In this document: in pieces, positions 24,323 to 32,799 of the stretch
Layout of the letters: every line of letters begins with the position of its first letter
Numbering within the stretch: the stretch's first letter is position 1
From: Blastopirellula marina
Lineage (GTDB): Bacteria > Planctomycetota > Planctomycetia > Pirellulales > Thermoguttaceae
Assembly (NCBI GenBank): GCA_020721945.1
Contig: DYLT01000015.1
Location: 1-32,847, forward strand
DNA: 32,847 nt
Direction: 5' to 3'
Made by a program: the position numbers and the translations under genes
Notes under the pieces: generated by a model
The model's database searches: none
Told to the model about the DNA's origin: nothing
What the model saw: only the letters and a program-made list of their open reading frames with translations

Positions 24323-27300
24323 TCAGTCGCCCACGCGCAGCTTGATCTCGTCCGAGTTGGCCTTCAGCTCCGGGGCGTACATGGCCCACGCCTTGGTGGG
24401 CAGCGCGCTGAACATGCCGGGAATCTCGGCCCTCATGCGGTAGGCGACGCTGTGGTTGCCCCGCGCCAGGCGCTGGACGAAGAACACCACGCGGTTGTCG
24501 CGAAACTCCATGTAGGCCCCCAGGGCATTCCCCGTGTACCCGCTTTGCAGGTCCACCGGCTCGAAGCCCGCGGGCTTCATGTCCTCGAAGACCAGGTACT
24601 CGTAGTCGTTCTTGCTTTGGATCTCCAGCTCGATCTCGACGAGTTCTCCGCTCTTGAGTTCCGCGAGGTTCTTCAGTTCCTCGCGCTCGTAGCGTTCGAC
24701 CTTCTGGTCGACGACCTGGCCCCGCGAGCCGGCCGCCTGGACCGCCTTGTCGGCCTTCTTGAGGCGGTAGTACTTGCGATCGACCTTGACCTCCAGGCCC
24801 GCCTTGGCGATCGGGTCTTCGAGGGTGAAGTTCGTCAGGTAGGCGTTATAGTAGAGTGGACCCGTGCCTTTCTTGCGGAGTTCGATCGTGTGCGGGCCGT
24901 CGGTCACGGCCGCGCCCTCCAAAACAAACTGGTTGTCGAAGCTGAAGAGCACTGCCGGCGTGATCTCGACCGCCTTCTGGAGCTTGCCGTCGTAGAAGAC
25001 CTCGACGGTCAATTCGGGCTTCTCTTCGCCGCTGGCCCGCAGGAATTCGGCGAATGCCTCGATCACGATCGCCGTATCACGGGTCGATTTCCAGTACGTG
25101 GCGTGCTTGCGGTTGTTCAACAGGTACTTGACCAGGCGCCGGGCCGTCTCGCCCTTGGGATCGGTGCGGGCCAAGAGCTTCAGGTAATACGCCTGGGCCT
25201 CGTACTCGCTGCCGTACCACCACCACCAGATGCCCTCGGGCAGATTGAGCCAGGCGGTCTGATTCTCGTCGTCCTGCTGGAGGTACTGGCCGATGTTGCG
25301 CAGGATCATGTCGAGCTTCGCCTTGTCGCCGAGGCGCTCGACGGCCAGGCCGTACATGGCCATCGCGTAGACCGACAGATCGAGGCGGTCGCGGTAGAGG
25401 AACTCGTGCATGTCGGGGTTCTTCACGCCCGCGTCGACCAGCACCATGTACACGAAGGCGTCGAGATTGTCGGCCGACGACTTCCATCGCAGTCCTGGCG
25501 GCTTGTCTTTGATCGCCGCGTTCTTCAGCAGCACGACCTGCTCGTCCTGATAGCGTACCAGCCATTGGAGCCCGCGTTCCAGCACGCCGGGCACGAGGGC
25601 CACGTCGTTCTGTTGGGCAAGCTGGAGGCCGTGGACGACCAGCGCCGTGGTGTGGGCCGAGGGATGTTCGCCGAAGCCCGAGAACCAGCCCCAGCCGCCG
25701 TCGGAAAGCTGCATTTCCGTCAGCCGCGCCACGCCGTCCTTGACCATGCGGCGGACCTCGTCTTCGTCGAAGACGGGGTTCCGGTCGAGCCTCTTCCACT
25801 GCGCCGCGCGCTGGCGGTCGTCGCCGATCTCCTGGGCGTTGAGGTTCGTGCGCTTCTTCTGGATCTCCTGGAGATCCAGTCCCATGCGGAGGAGCACCTT
25901 TTGGGTGATCACCGTGGGCAGGAAGCGGTTGAGCGTCTGTTCGGTACACCCATAGGGATAATCGACCAGGTAGGGCAAGGCATCGACCATCGCCCCGGCC
26001 AGGGTCGGCGAATAACGGACCTCGATCCGCGTCTGCGCGGGCCGGCGCTCCGTGGGCACGGTGACCGCGAGCTTGCCGGAATCGCGGTCGGGCCGGATCA
26101 CGCCGGACCAGGCCTCCATCTTGAGCATCCCGTGGAGGTGGCACGGGAACTTCTGTTCCATCGCGTCCGACTCTTCGTCGGTCAGCGCCTTCATGCGCAC
26201 CGTGGCCTCGCCCTCGTCGAGCACCCGCACGCGCCAATCGACGCGGGCCTCTTCACCAGCCGCGATCTTCACGGTGCGAACCAGGTGGTCCAGGGGCTGG
26301 AGGGTCTTGCCCTCCAGCTCCAAGGCGACTTGGACGCGCTTCTCGGCCTTGAGGTAGTTGTGGACGTTGGCCGAAAGCACGACCTCGTCTTTCTGCACGA
26401 AGAACCGCGGGGCCTGGAGGCGGATGATGAGGTCCTTGCGCGTCAGGACGTCGGTCACTCCCTCGCCGACCTTGGTGCCGTGGCCCATGCCCCAGACCTT
26501 GATGCGCCAGGTGGTGAGGTTTTCGGGCATCGAGAGCGCCACCTCGGCCGTGCCGTCCTTGCCGGTCGCGAGGGCCCCGACCCAGAGGGCCGTGTCGGCG
26601 AACTGCTTGCGCACGGTCGGCTGGACGAGCGGGGCGCCGGGGGCGGCGTCGGCCTTGTGGCCCAGCCCCCCGTCGGTCTCCGCGGCGGCGTCGCGCAGGG
26701 CCATGGACGCCGCCGGGGCTTCCAGCCTCTCGCGGGCGGGGACGGCGAACGAGTCGATTCCGTTGGCCATCCCCGGGGCCGACTTGAAGGCCCGCCCCAT
26801 CGCCCCGCCGAACCCCGCGGCGCCCATGCCACCCGCCAAGCCCCGGCGAAACTCCCCCTTGGCCTGCTCCACCGTATTGAGATCGTCAGCCGAACTGGCC
26901 CCAAACACCCCGATGTCGGCCATGGGCTTGGCATGGGGTGGAACCGTCGGACCCGTCAAACGCTCGAGGCTCGATTCGGTCTGCGGGTGGTGATGCCGCC
27001 GCCACTTCCAGAAGAACGCCTTGATCTCCGGCACGTTCGTGCCGCCCGAAATGTACTCGACCGACTTGTCGTAGATCGCCACGACGGTCGAGCCCTCGAA
27101 AGGCTGGCCGTCGAAGTCGGTCAGCTTGAGTTTCACCTGGGCCTTCTGCCCGGGCCGGTATGCCGTGGCGGACGGCTGGACTTCGACGTTCAGCACCCGT
27201 TTCTCCGGCGGCACGGCGATCTCCTTGACCTCGGTGTGGACCCGGCCGTCGGCGATCGTGACCGCCTCGACGAAGAAATTGGGCATATCGCGTTTGACCA

Positions 27301-30300
27301 CGGCGATCTCGGCCACCGTGCTCTTGCCCTCCAGGCGGATCGGCTTGGGTGGCAAGTACACGCCGCTGGGGCGCACGAAAAGCATGACCGTGCCGTCGGC
27401 GCGGTCGCGGTTGATCAACAGTCGCACGGTCTGGCCGGGCTGGTACTCGCGCTGGTCGGGGATCAGCTCGATCGCGTTGTAGCGGAACTCGTCACGGCCG
27501 GTCGCCTGGCCCAGGATGGTAAACACATAGCCCCCCTCGATCGTGTGGCCCTTCGCATCGGTCAATTGGTACGACAGGCGGAACTGGCCCGGTCCGGCCG
27601 CCCGAATCTGCTGTTGGGCCAAGCCCTCTTCGTTCGTCGAAAGGTCCAGGGCGAAGCCCTGCTTCTCGACCGGCTTGCCCTCTTGGTAGGCGACTCGATA
27701 CAGCGTGAGCTTGCCTTGGCCTTGCACTGGCTTGCCGTCGAGCGTGCGCGCGGCAAAGTGCGCGTGAATCGTGTCGCCCACGCGGTAATAGCCCCGGTCG
27801 ACCCAGGCGGTTACCGTGAACGGCTTGCGGGCCACCAGCACGTTGCCTGCGCCCACGATCGTGCGCCGCGATCGATCGACCACCTCGGCCGTGATCGCGT
27901 ACTGATGGTCGCGGTCGGGATACAGGGCCTTGGCCACGCCCGTGTCGATCTCGACTTTCACCGTCCCGTCGGGGCCGATCTCGACCTCGCGGTCGGCGAC
28001 CACCTCGGGCGGTCGATGCGCCCGCGGATACCAGAACGGCATCGGACGCCGCCAGCCCCAGTCCTTCCACCCCGGATACCACGGCATGTCGTACGCGAAC
28101 CACCAGTAGCCCGGCCCGTAGAACCAGTCCCACGGCGCCCAGGGGTACCACGGGTCGCTCACGTCGGTGCGGGTAACCTTGTACTTCACCTTGGCCTTGG
28201 TGACTGGCGAGCCGAAGTAGTATTTCGCCTGGATCGTGGCCGTGATCTTCTCGCCGAGCATGACGGGCTCCTTGGGAGCCTCGACGGTGACTTCGTACTC
28301 GGGTTTCTTGTACTCCTCGACGCGGAAGCCGCCTCCCCCAAGGTTGGCGATCGAGAGGCTATACGCGCCCAGCATCGCGTCGGCCGGCAACTCGTACTTG
28401 CCCTCAATACCGCCATAGGCATCGGCCTTCGCCTGCGTCTCGACCATCTTCTCGCCCTTGGGATTCTGCACAAGCACCGTGAACGTCTGGCCGGCAAAGT
28501 CCGAGGTGTCTTCCTGATCGTACTTGGCGTGCCGCACCCAGAACTTGTAATGAACCGTCTGGGCGGGCCGGTAGACCGGCCGGTCGGTGATCGTAAAGAC
28601 CTTGACCTGATGGTACTCGGGGTCATGGTGCCGGCCGTACCATACGCCGGTAAACCCCAAATAGGCGAATCGGCCCTGGGGCGTGCGCGCGATGACCAGC
28701 CATTGATAGTCCTGGGGCTGGTCGTTGGGGTTGGGCATCACCTGCCCGTCGGCATCGCTCCACTCGGCGAACTGCTTGGTGAGGATCTCGATCCGGTTCG
28801 GGGCCCGGTGCTCTTGTTTCCAGCCGAAGAACTCGACGTTGGCCCTGGGCACGGGCTTGCCCGTGACCGCGTCGGCAACGAAGTACCAAGTCTTCCCGTC
28901 GAGCGGCTTCTTGGCGATCGCCGTGTCGGCGACCCAGACCACGAGGTGCATCGTGTTGCCGCCGTCCATCTTCGCGGTCACCAGATAGGCCCCCGGCTTC
29001 TGGAGCGGCGTGGTCACGGTGACGCGCCGGTCGAAGTGGTTCTCCCGCGGCTGGAGGTCGAGTTTCCACGAGGCCACCTGCCCGATCACATACCGCCGCT
29101 GGTTCCTGTGCACCAAGCGCCAGCCCAAATCGCCGAGATTCACCTGATCCCAGTCCAGTTGTCTGGGGCGCGACTTGATATGCGTCTTGAGATCGTCGAG
29201 GAGCTTGGGGACATCGATCTCCTCGGCGGTGAACTCGACCTGCTTGCCGTTGCGGTAGCGGAACTCGAGGGTCGCCCCCTGCCCGGCCGGCTGCGTGTTC
29301 GTGGGCTCGAAGCGTCCCCAGTTGCCCGTGATCTGCTCGAGCCGCTCGCGGAACGACCGCTTCTGGTTCGCGTCGCTGGCGGCCTCGATGGCCTGCCGCC
29401 AGTAGTCGGCCGCCTTGGGGTACTGCCGCCGGTTCTCGAAAATCTGTGCCAGATGCACCAGCGCGTCGGTTCGGTAATGGTCTTTCGCCTCGGCGGCCAC
29501 CTGCTGGTAGACGCGGATGAAGTTGAACTCGTCGGGCAGATCGAATCGTTGGATGCCCGTGGCCAGCCGGGCGATGGTCTCGGTCTCTCGGAGCGTGTGC
29601 AGGGCGTACCTGCCGCCTTGGTCCTTCGTGTCGTCGGTGTCCATGCGGCCGAAAAGCCAGCCGTAGTAGGCCATGGTCTGAACGCCGAACTGGTTGTGGA
29701 GGAAATCGGCGAACTGCATGCGCACCGGGGTAAGCTGGCTCGGATCGGCCTCGGCCGCCTGGACCAGGCACCAGCGCCACCGCTGGCCGTCGCTGGTGGC
29801 GTCCGCCCAGCGCTTGGGAACGCGATGGTAGACCGGCTTGCCGTCCTCATCGACCGGGGCGCCGCGGACCTCGCCACGATAGTAGCCCCAGCCGGGTTCG
29901 TAGTCGGGCAGCGTGCCAAGGTCGGTCAGGTACTGAAGTCGCCACGACTCCTGATAACCGCGGTAGTTCAAGAGCATCTGGCCCAACTCGAGGTAAAACC
30001 GACCAACGGCCCCGCGGTCGGCATCCTGGTGCGCCAAGGGCATGGCCTGAACCATCAGTTGGAGCGCCCGCACCCGGTCGCGCTCCACGGCATGGGCCAC
30101 CTGGCCGCCGCCACGGTGGGGTCCACGCTCGAACTTCCCGGCAATGATGAACCCTTGGTGCGGCATCTGCATATAGTTGCGGGCCGCCGCCCACAAGAGC
30201 CGCCAGTTCGCTTGGTGCACGTCGATCACCGCCTCGCGCAAGGCGTCGATTTCATGGACCCGGTTCAGCCTCTGGAGGCATTGCGTCGCCAGATGAAGGT

Positions 30301-30508
30301 CGTCGCCGACCCGTTGCGGGTCGCTCTTGGCATCCAACGCGAGTTTGCGGAACAACGCGTAGGCATCCTTGAAGTTGCCCTGTTGCATGGTCCTTCGCGC
30401 TTGCTCCCGCAGGACGTGATCGCCTCCCGACTCGTCGGCTTGGACCGTGGTCATGCCAAGTACCATCCCCAAAAAAGGAACCATCAGGATCGATCGCCAT
30501 GCGCGCAT
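24323..30508 (-). CDS. Alpha-2-macroglobulin-like protein with intact thioester motif
   Basis: A 2061-residue exported protease-trap protein. Signal peptide about 1-24. Residues ~30-420 are helical, TPR-like. Macroglobulin beta domains follow: TDRPVYRPAQTVHYKF (~640, MG2-type), YYRVGDTIHAHF (~905), EYQPGQTVRLLI (~1030) and AYRPGQKAQVKL (~1115). A Gly/Ala-rich flexible linker (~1168-1297) precedes the A2M domain (~1305-1395, SMPENLTTWRIKVWGMG). The thioester domain starts with YPYGCTEQ (C1521, E1523, Q1524; Cys codon 25946-25948) and runs to ~1800; C-terminal beta domains end the protein. An inserted Trp/Tyr-rich patch lies at 787-827. ATG 30508 has AGGAG seven bases upstream. Bacterial relatives (YfhM type) defend the periplasm against foreign proteases, usually beside pbpC; no pbpC is present here. 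The first cysteine, normally lipidated in E. coli YfhM, is absent, so it is probably soluble. Confidence 0.95.
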   Translation of the reverse strand: MRAWRSILMVPFLGMVLGMTTVQADESGGDHVLREQARRTMQQGNFKDAYALFRKLALDAKSDPQRVGDDLHLATQCLQRLNRVHEIDALREAVIDVHQANWRLLWAAARNYMQMPHQGFIIAGKFERGPHRGGGQVAHAVERDRVRALQLMVQAMPLAHQDADRGAVGRFYLELGQMLLNYRGYQESWRLQYLTDLGTLPDYEPGWGYYRGEVRGAPVDEDGKPVYHRVPKRWADATSDGQRWRWCLVQAAEADPSQLTPVRMQFADFLHNQFGVQTMAYYGWLFGRMDTDDTKDQGGRYALHTLRETETIARLATGIQRFDLPDEFNFIRVYQQVAAEAKDHYRTDALVHLAQIFENRRQYPKAADYWRQAIEAASDANQKRSFRERLEQITGNWGRFEPTNTQPAGQGATLEFRYRNGKQVEFTAEEIDVPKLLDDLKTHIKSRPRQLDWDQVNLGDLGWRLVHRNQRRYVIGQVASWKLDLQPRENHFDRRVTVTTPLQKPGAYLVTAKMDGGNTMHLVVWVADTAIAKKPLDGKTWYFVADAVTGKPVPRANVEFFGWKQEHRAPNRIEILTKQFAEWSDADGQVMPNPNDQPQDYQWLVIARTPQGRFAYLGFTGVWYGRHHDPEYHQVKVFTITDRPVYRPAQTVHYKFWVRHAKYDQEDTSDFAGQTFTVLVQNPKGEKMVETQAKADAYGGIEGKYELPADAMLGAYSLSIANLGGGGFRVEEYKKPEYEVTVEAPKEPVMLGEKITATIQAKYYFGSPVTKAKVKYKVTRTDVSDPWYPWAPWDWFYGPGYWWFAYDMPWYPGWKDWGWRRPMPFWYPRAHRPPEVVADREVEIGPDGTVKVEIDTGVAKALYPDRDHQYAITAEVVDRSRRTIVGAGNVLVARKPFTVTAWVDRGYYRVGDTIHAHFAARTLDGKPVQGQGKLTLYRVAYQEGKPVEKQGFALDLSTNEEGLAQQQIRAAGPGQFRLSYQLTDAKGHTIEGGYVFTILGQATGRDEFRYNAIELIPDQREYQPGQTVRLLINRDRADGTVMLFVRPSGVYLPPKPIRLEGKSTVAEIAVVKRDMPNFFVEAVTIADGRVHTEVKEIAVPPEKRVLNVEVQPSATAYRPGQKAQVKLKLTDFDGQPFEGSTVVAIYDKSVEYISGGTNVPEIKAFFWKWRRHHHPQTESSLERLTGPTVPPHAKPMADIGVFGASSADDLNTVEQAKGEFRRGLAGGMGAAGFGGAMGRAFKSAPGMANGIDSFAVPARERLEAPAASMALRDAAAETDGGLGHKADAAPGAPLVQPTVRKQFADTALWVGALATGKDGTAEVALSMPENLTTWRIKVWGMGHGTKVGEGVTDVLTRKDLIIRLQAPRFFVQKDEVVLSANVHNYLKAEKRVQVALELEGKTLQPLDHLVRTVKIAAGEEARVDWRVRVLDEGEATVRMKALTDEESDAMEQKFPCHLHGMLKMEAWSGVIRPDRDSGKLAVTVPTERRPAQTRIEVRYSPTLAGAMVDALPYLVDYPYGCTEQTLNRFLPTVITQKVLLRMGLDLQEIQKKRTNLNAQEIGDDRQRAAQWKRLDRNPVFDEDEVRRMVKDGVARLTEMQLSDGGWGWFSGFGEHPSAHTTALVVHGLQLAQQNDVALVPGVLERGLQWLVRYQDEQVVLLKNAAIKDKPPGLRWKSSADNLDAFVYMVLVDAGVKNPDMHEFLYRDRLDLSVYAMAMYGLAVERLGDKAKLDMILRNIGQYLQQDDENQTAWLNLPEGIWWWWYGSEYEAQAYYLKLLARTDPKGETARRLVKYLLNNRKHATYWKSTRDTAIVIEAFAEFLRASGEEKPELTVEVFYDGKLQKAVEITPAVLFSFDNQFVLEGAAVTDGPHTIELRKKGTGPLYYNAYLTNFTLEDPIAKAGLEVKVDRKYYRLKKADKAVQAAGSRGQVVDQKVERYEREELKNLAELKSGELVEIELEIQSKNDYEYLVFEDMKPAGFEPVDLQSGYTGNALGAYMEFRDNRVVFFVQRLARGNHSVAYRMRAEIPGMFSALPTKAWAMYAPELKANSDEIKLRVGD

Positions 30509-30588
30509 TGCCGTGCTCCTGGATACGAGACGCCCTCTCCCCTAGTAGACGGACCAAACGGCCCGAGCGTTTCGCCAGACCTCACGAG

Positions 30589-30652
30589 TCTTGCGGCCAA
30601 GCATATCGCGCCAAGCCGGCGAAAACAGCCCCATCTCGTTGAGACCGCAAGA
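30589..30652. repeat. 8-bp inverted repeat between the DUF362 and macroglobulin genes
   Basis: TCTTGCGG (30589-30596) and CCGCAAGA (30645-30652) are perfect inverted arms about 48 bases apart in the 162-base gap between the two minus-strand genes. It may help terminate the DUF362 transcript or mark the macroglobulin control region. I found no convincing -35/-10 pair for the macroglobulin gene here. Confidence 0.35.
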
Positions 30653-30670
30653 TTTGCGTGGGGCGCCCGT

Positions 30671-31909
30671 TCAGCCCAGGCTGACCGCGAACGGCCGGCG
30701 ATACGAGAGGGGATGCACCACCTTCTTGCGCTGAGGATTGAAGGGGAACAGCGCCTGTCGGACGGACACTCCGCGAACCTCGATCTGCGCGGGGTCGATC
30801 ACGCCCGCCCCCATCCGTGCCAGCAGCTTCAGGTGATTATCGCCCTGGAACGGGAACTGCCCATGGTCGGCCATCGGGTCGTACCCCATGACCGCGCAGC
30901 AAATCGCATCGGTGCAGACCGCGTTGCGCCCCACGAGCAGAAGTCGGGGCGCCAGCGGCTCGACCCCCTCGACCCAGGGCCCTTCGCCACCGCGATTGGT
31001 CTCGATGCCGTCGATCACGGCCAGGTCGATGGGCCGGGCGCCAAAGCAATCGGCGGTGACCCGAGGCACGCGCTTGCGCCAATCGCCGACGGCCACCGCG
31101 TGCTCGACCTCGCCGGGCACGCCCGCAGGCACCTTCTTCTTGCCGAAATGCAGGATGTCGCCACGGTAGTGGGTCGTCTCTTCATTCGGGGCATCGCCAC
31201 CATAAAGCGACGTGGGCGGCATGCCAAACAGGTTCTTGACCGCCATCGTCACCCCGGCCTGGGCATGATCCTTGAGCTTGGCCAGCGAGATGAACACGTC
31301 GGTCTTCTCATAGGACGAATTCACGTCGAACGAGGGGTAAAGGTAGCCGCCCCAGGCGACCTTCAGCCGGCTGTACTTGGGCCACCGGCCCCGGTTGCGC
31401 GTGTCTTCCCAAGACACGGTGCCGCCCGACGCCGAGTCGATCATTGGGATGTCCCAACCCGCCGCGGCGTAAACTTCTTCAGGCCGTTTGCGCGAGTAGT
31501 GGCTTTCGAGCAAGTAGATGCGCCGAGCGCCCGCGTCATGCACGGCCGCACACAGGGCCGCCACCACGTGGGGGTGCACGTGGTAGGTGCGGTGCGGGGG
31601 CAGGCCCGCGAGTTTCTGGCCCGGCCCGCCGGTCAGGTTCATCTTGACGGCCACGGTCTTCCCTTCGACCAAGGGACGAAGCCCGCCCACGAGGTTCAGG
31701 GCCGCATCGAGCGCGCGGCGCACGAGCGGGGGTTCGTAGGACTCGCACCGCTGGATGGCCACCGGCAGGCTGGGTGCATCCTTCGAACGGTCAGGTCGGG
31801 TGTACGCGGGGTCGGCCTCCGCCGCTTGCAACGGTAGCCCCGCTGCCAACAACCCCGCCGCGCCCAACCCGTGAGCCAGCAACTCCCGCCGAGATACCTT
31901 GTGGGACAT
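30671..31909 (-). CDS. Tat-exported DUF362 protein
   Basis: A 412-residue protein with a twin-arginine signal (SRRELLAHGLGAAGLLAAGL, R7-R8) followed by a DUF362 domain. Recognisable DUF362 segments are VAVKMNLTGGPG, HVVAALCAAVHDAGARRIYL, DVFISLAKLKDHAQAGVTMA with KNLFGMPP, and AVIDGIETNRGGEGPW, then LLLVGRNAVCTDAICCAVMG. No four-cysteine ferredoxin motif follows, unlike some DUF362 proteins. The family has no established biochemical role; the pattern suggests metal or cofactor binding. ATG 31909 has AAAGGTG upstream at suitable spacing. The gene stands alone, 162 bases upstream of the macroglobulin gene on the same strand. Tat export agrees with a folded, possibly metal-loaded, periplasmic protein. 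Confidence 0.93.
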   Translation of the reverse strand: MSHKVSRRELLAHGLGAAGLLAAGLPLQAAEADPAYTRPDRSKDAPSLPVAIQRCESYEPPLVRRALDAALNLVGGLRPLVEGKTVAVKMNLTGGPGQKLAGLPPHRTYHVHPHVVAALCAAVHDAGARRIYLLESHYSRKRPEEVYAAAGWDIPMIDSASGGTVSWEDTRNRGRWPKYSRLKVAWGGYLYPSFDVNSSYEKTDVFISLAKLKDHAQAGVTMAVKNLFGMPPTSLYGGDAPNEETTHYRGDILHFGKKKVPAGVPGEVEHAVAVGDWRKRVPRVTADCFGARPIDLAVIDGIETNRGGEGPWVEGVEPLAPRLLLVGRNAVCTDAICCAVMGYDPMADHGQFPFQGDNHLKLLARMGAGVIDPAQIEVRGVSVRQALFPFNPQRKKVVHPLSYRRPFAVSLG

Positions 31910-32019
31910 CGATTCACCTTTCCTACGTTGTCCAGAATGACACGGGAGCGAGCGTGGAGCGCACCATCAGCCGAACGGCGTATCTGCCGGTCGCCGGCAT
32001 GGTGACCCGAATCGGCCGA

Positions 32020-32048
32020 ATGATATGCGCCGACACCGCGTCGATCAA
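32020..32048 (-). promoter_or_regulatory. Candidate promoter for the DUF362 gene
   Basis: On the minus strand TTGATC (32043-32048), a 17-base spacer and TATCAT (32020-32025). The predicted start is near 32013, about 100 bases before ATG 31909. The -10 box matches five of six consensus positions. Confidence 0.45.
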
Positions 32049-32070
32049 GTTCCACGACGCACGTACGGTC

Positions 32071-32120
32071 GCGTGGCACGCCCTGAGGAACGAAGGGCGT
32101 GGTTTGTGCGTGCCACGCCC
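32071..32120. repeat. Nested inverted repeats with two mutually exclusive stems
   Basis: The outer arms GCGTGGCACGC (32071-32081) and GCGTGCCACGC (32108-32118) are perfect over 11 bases. Inside, CGCCCT (32079-32084) can pair with AGGGCG (32094-32099). Alternatively GGGCGTGG (32095-32102) can pair with CCACGCCC (32113-32120) across a 10-base loop, which excludes the outer stem. It could be a small repetitive palindrome of the genome or an RNA structure; only one copy is in this window. Confidence 0.55.
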
Positions 32121-32313
32121 GTCGCCTCGCTCCGGGCGTATTACCCAAGGCTGACAGGGGTTGGGAAGGTTGATAGGCTTAACCTCTTGTAGCGCCAGGA
32201 GTTGCACGTCGTTCCTGCTCGGGGCTTTACCGGGCAGTAGAGGTAGTGCCGCAGCGACTGTTCTCTGGCAGGGTCTGGTTTCTAACCGCCCCATCCATCC
32301 CAGGAAAACAGCC

Positions 32314-32544
32314 ATGATTCAGGCAAGGAAGCCAGACCGGCCTCGCCCCTGGGCAAAGTCGTTGTGGGAATCGCTTCGGGAGTCTCTCACGCCGGGGGTT
32401 TCGAAGCACGTCCGAGAAGCCTTCAAGGATCATCAAGAGCCCGACTTCGTCGGCGACCTCGTCGTGCAATCTGGGCAGGGCTGGGTATGGGTGCGGAAGG
32501 CCACGCACCCCGCCCGCCGGTTTGCCTGCCGGCGGAGACCTTGA
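32314..32544 (+). CDS. Small hypothetical protein, possibly a transposase N-terminal remnant
   Basis: A 76-residue frame with ATG 32314 preceded by AGGAAA at good distance, which favours this start over upstream ones in the same frame. The N-terminal part is basic (MIQARKPDRPRPWAKSL), the middle reads SLWESLRESLTPGVSKHVRE and then GDLVVQSGQGWVWVRKA, and the end is Arg-rich. The LWxxLRxxLTP pattern vaguely recalls the first residues of some planctomycete transposases, but nothing downstream continues such a protein, so it would be a fragment. A 7-base hairpin (CCGCCGG / CCGGCGG, 32514-32535) covers its 3' end. I do not recognise a family with confidence; it may also be a chance frame. Confidence 0.3.
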   Translation: MIQARKPDRPRPWAKSLWESLRESLTPGVSKHVREAFKDHQEPDFVGDLVVQSGQGWVWVRKATHPARRFACRRRP

Positions 32545-32799
32545 GGCGCGTCGGGCCGAGGTCGAGCACGCTGCGGCCTCGGTCTTCGACGACGGCCGGG
32601 CGAGAACACCCCGGTCCAGTCGTGACAGCCGAGCGCCAGTTCGTTCGGTCACGAGATGTTAGGGACCTTGGGTTGACAAACGCGCGGCCAACGGGCAGCA
32701 TGGCGCGATCGGCCGCTGGTGGTGCCTCGGCCGTCGTTGGGGATGGACCCCCAATCGTGCGATTGCCTTTTCGCCCGTCCTATTCGCTTGCCTGCCTCG
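32545..32799. other. Intergenic region before the right-edge gene
   Basis: No supported gene. It contains a TTGACA at 32674-32679 with only a poor -10 (CAGCAT, 17 bases on) and a 6-base hairpin (TTGGGG 32737-32742 / CCCCAA 32749-32754) followed by a short T stretch. Either could belong to the boundary between the small ORF and the edge gene. Confidence 0.35.

Larger units (their letters stand above)
31910..32313. other. Intergenic region with promoter and nested inverted repeats
   Basis: About 400 bases upstream of the DUF362 gene. It holds a candidate minus-strand promoter (32020-32048), the inverted repeat cluster at 32071-32120, and an unassigned stretch (32150-32310) with no recognisable RNA gene. 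A minus-strand frame of ~130 codons crosses it but has no family resemblance and runs through the promoter and the repeats. Confidence 0.5.

Noticed and set aside
24452-31837. A 2461-codon open frame on the plus strand opposite the macroglobulin and DUF362 genes
   Set aside because: It is the codon-bias shadow of two well-supported minus-strand genes: the translation is rich in Arg, His, Asp, Gly, Leu and Val with no recognisable domains, and it runs across a real intergenic gap.
32674-32702. TTGACA-N17-CAGCAT as a promoter for the right-edge gene
   Set aside because: The -35 is perfect, but the -10 matches only three of six positions; kept only as a note in the intergenic entry.
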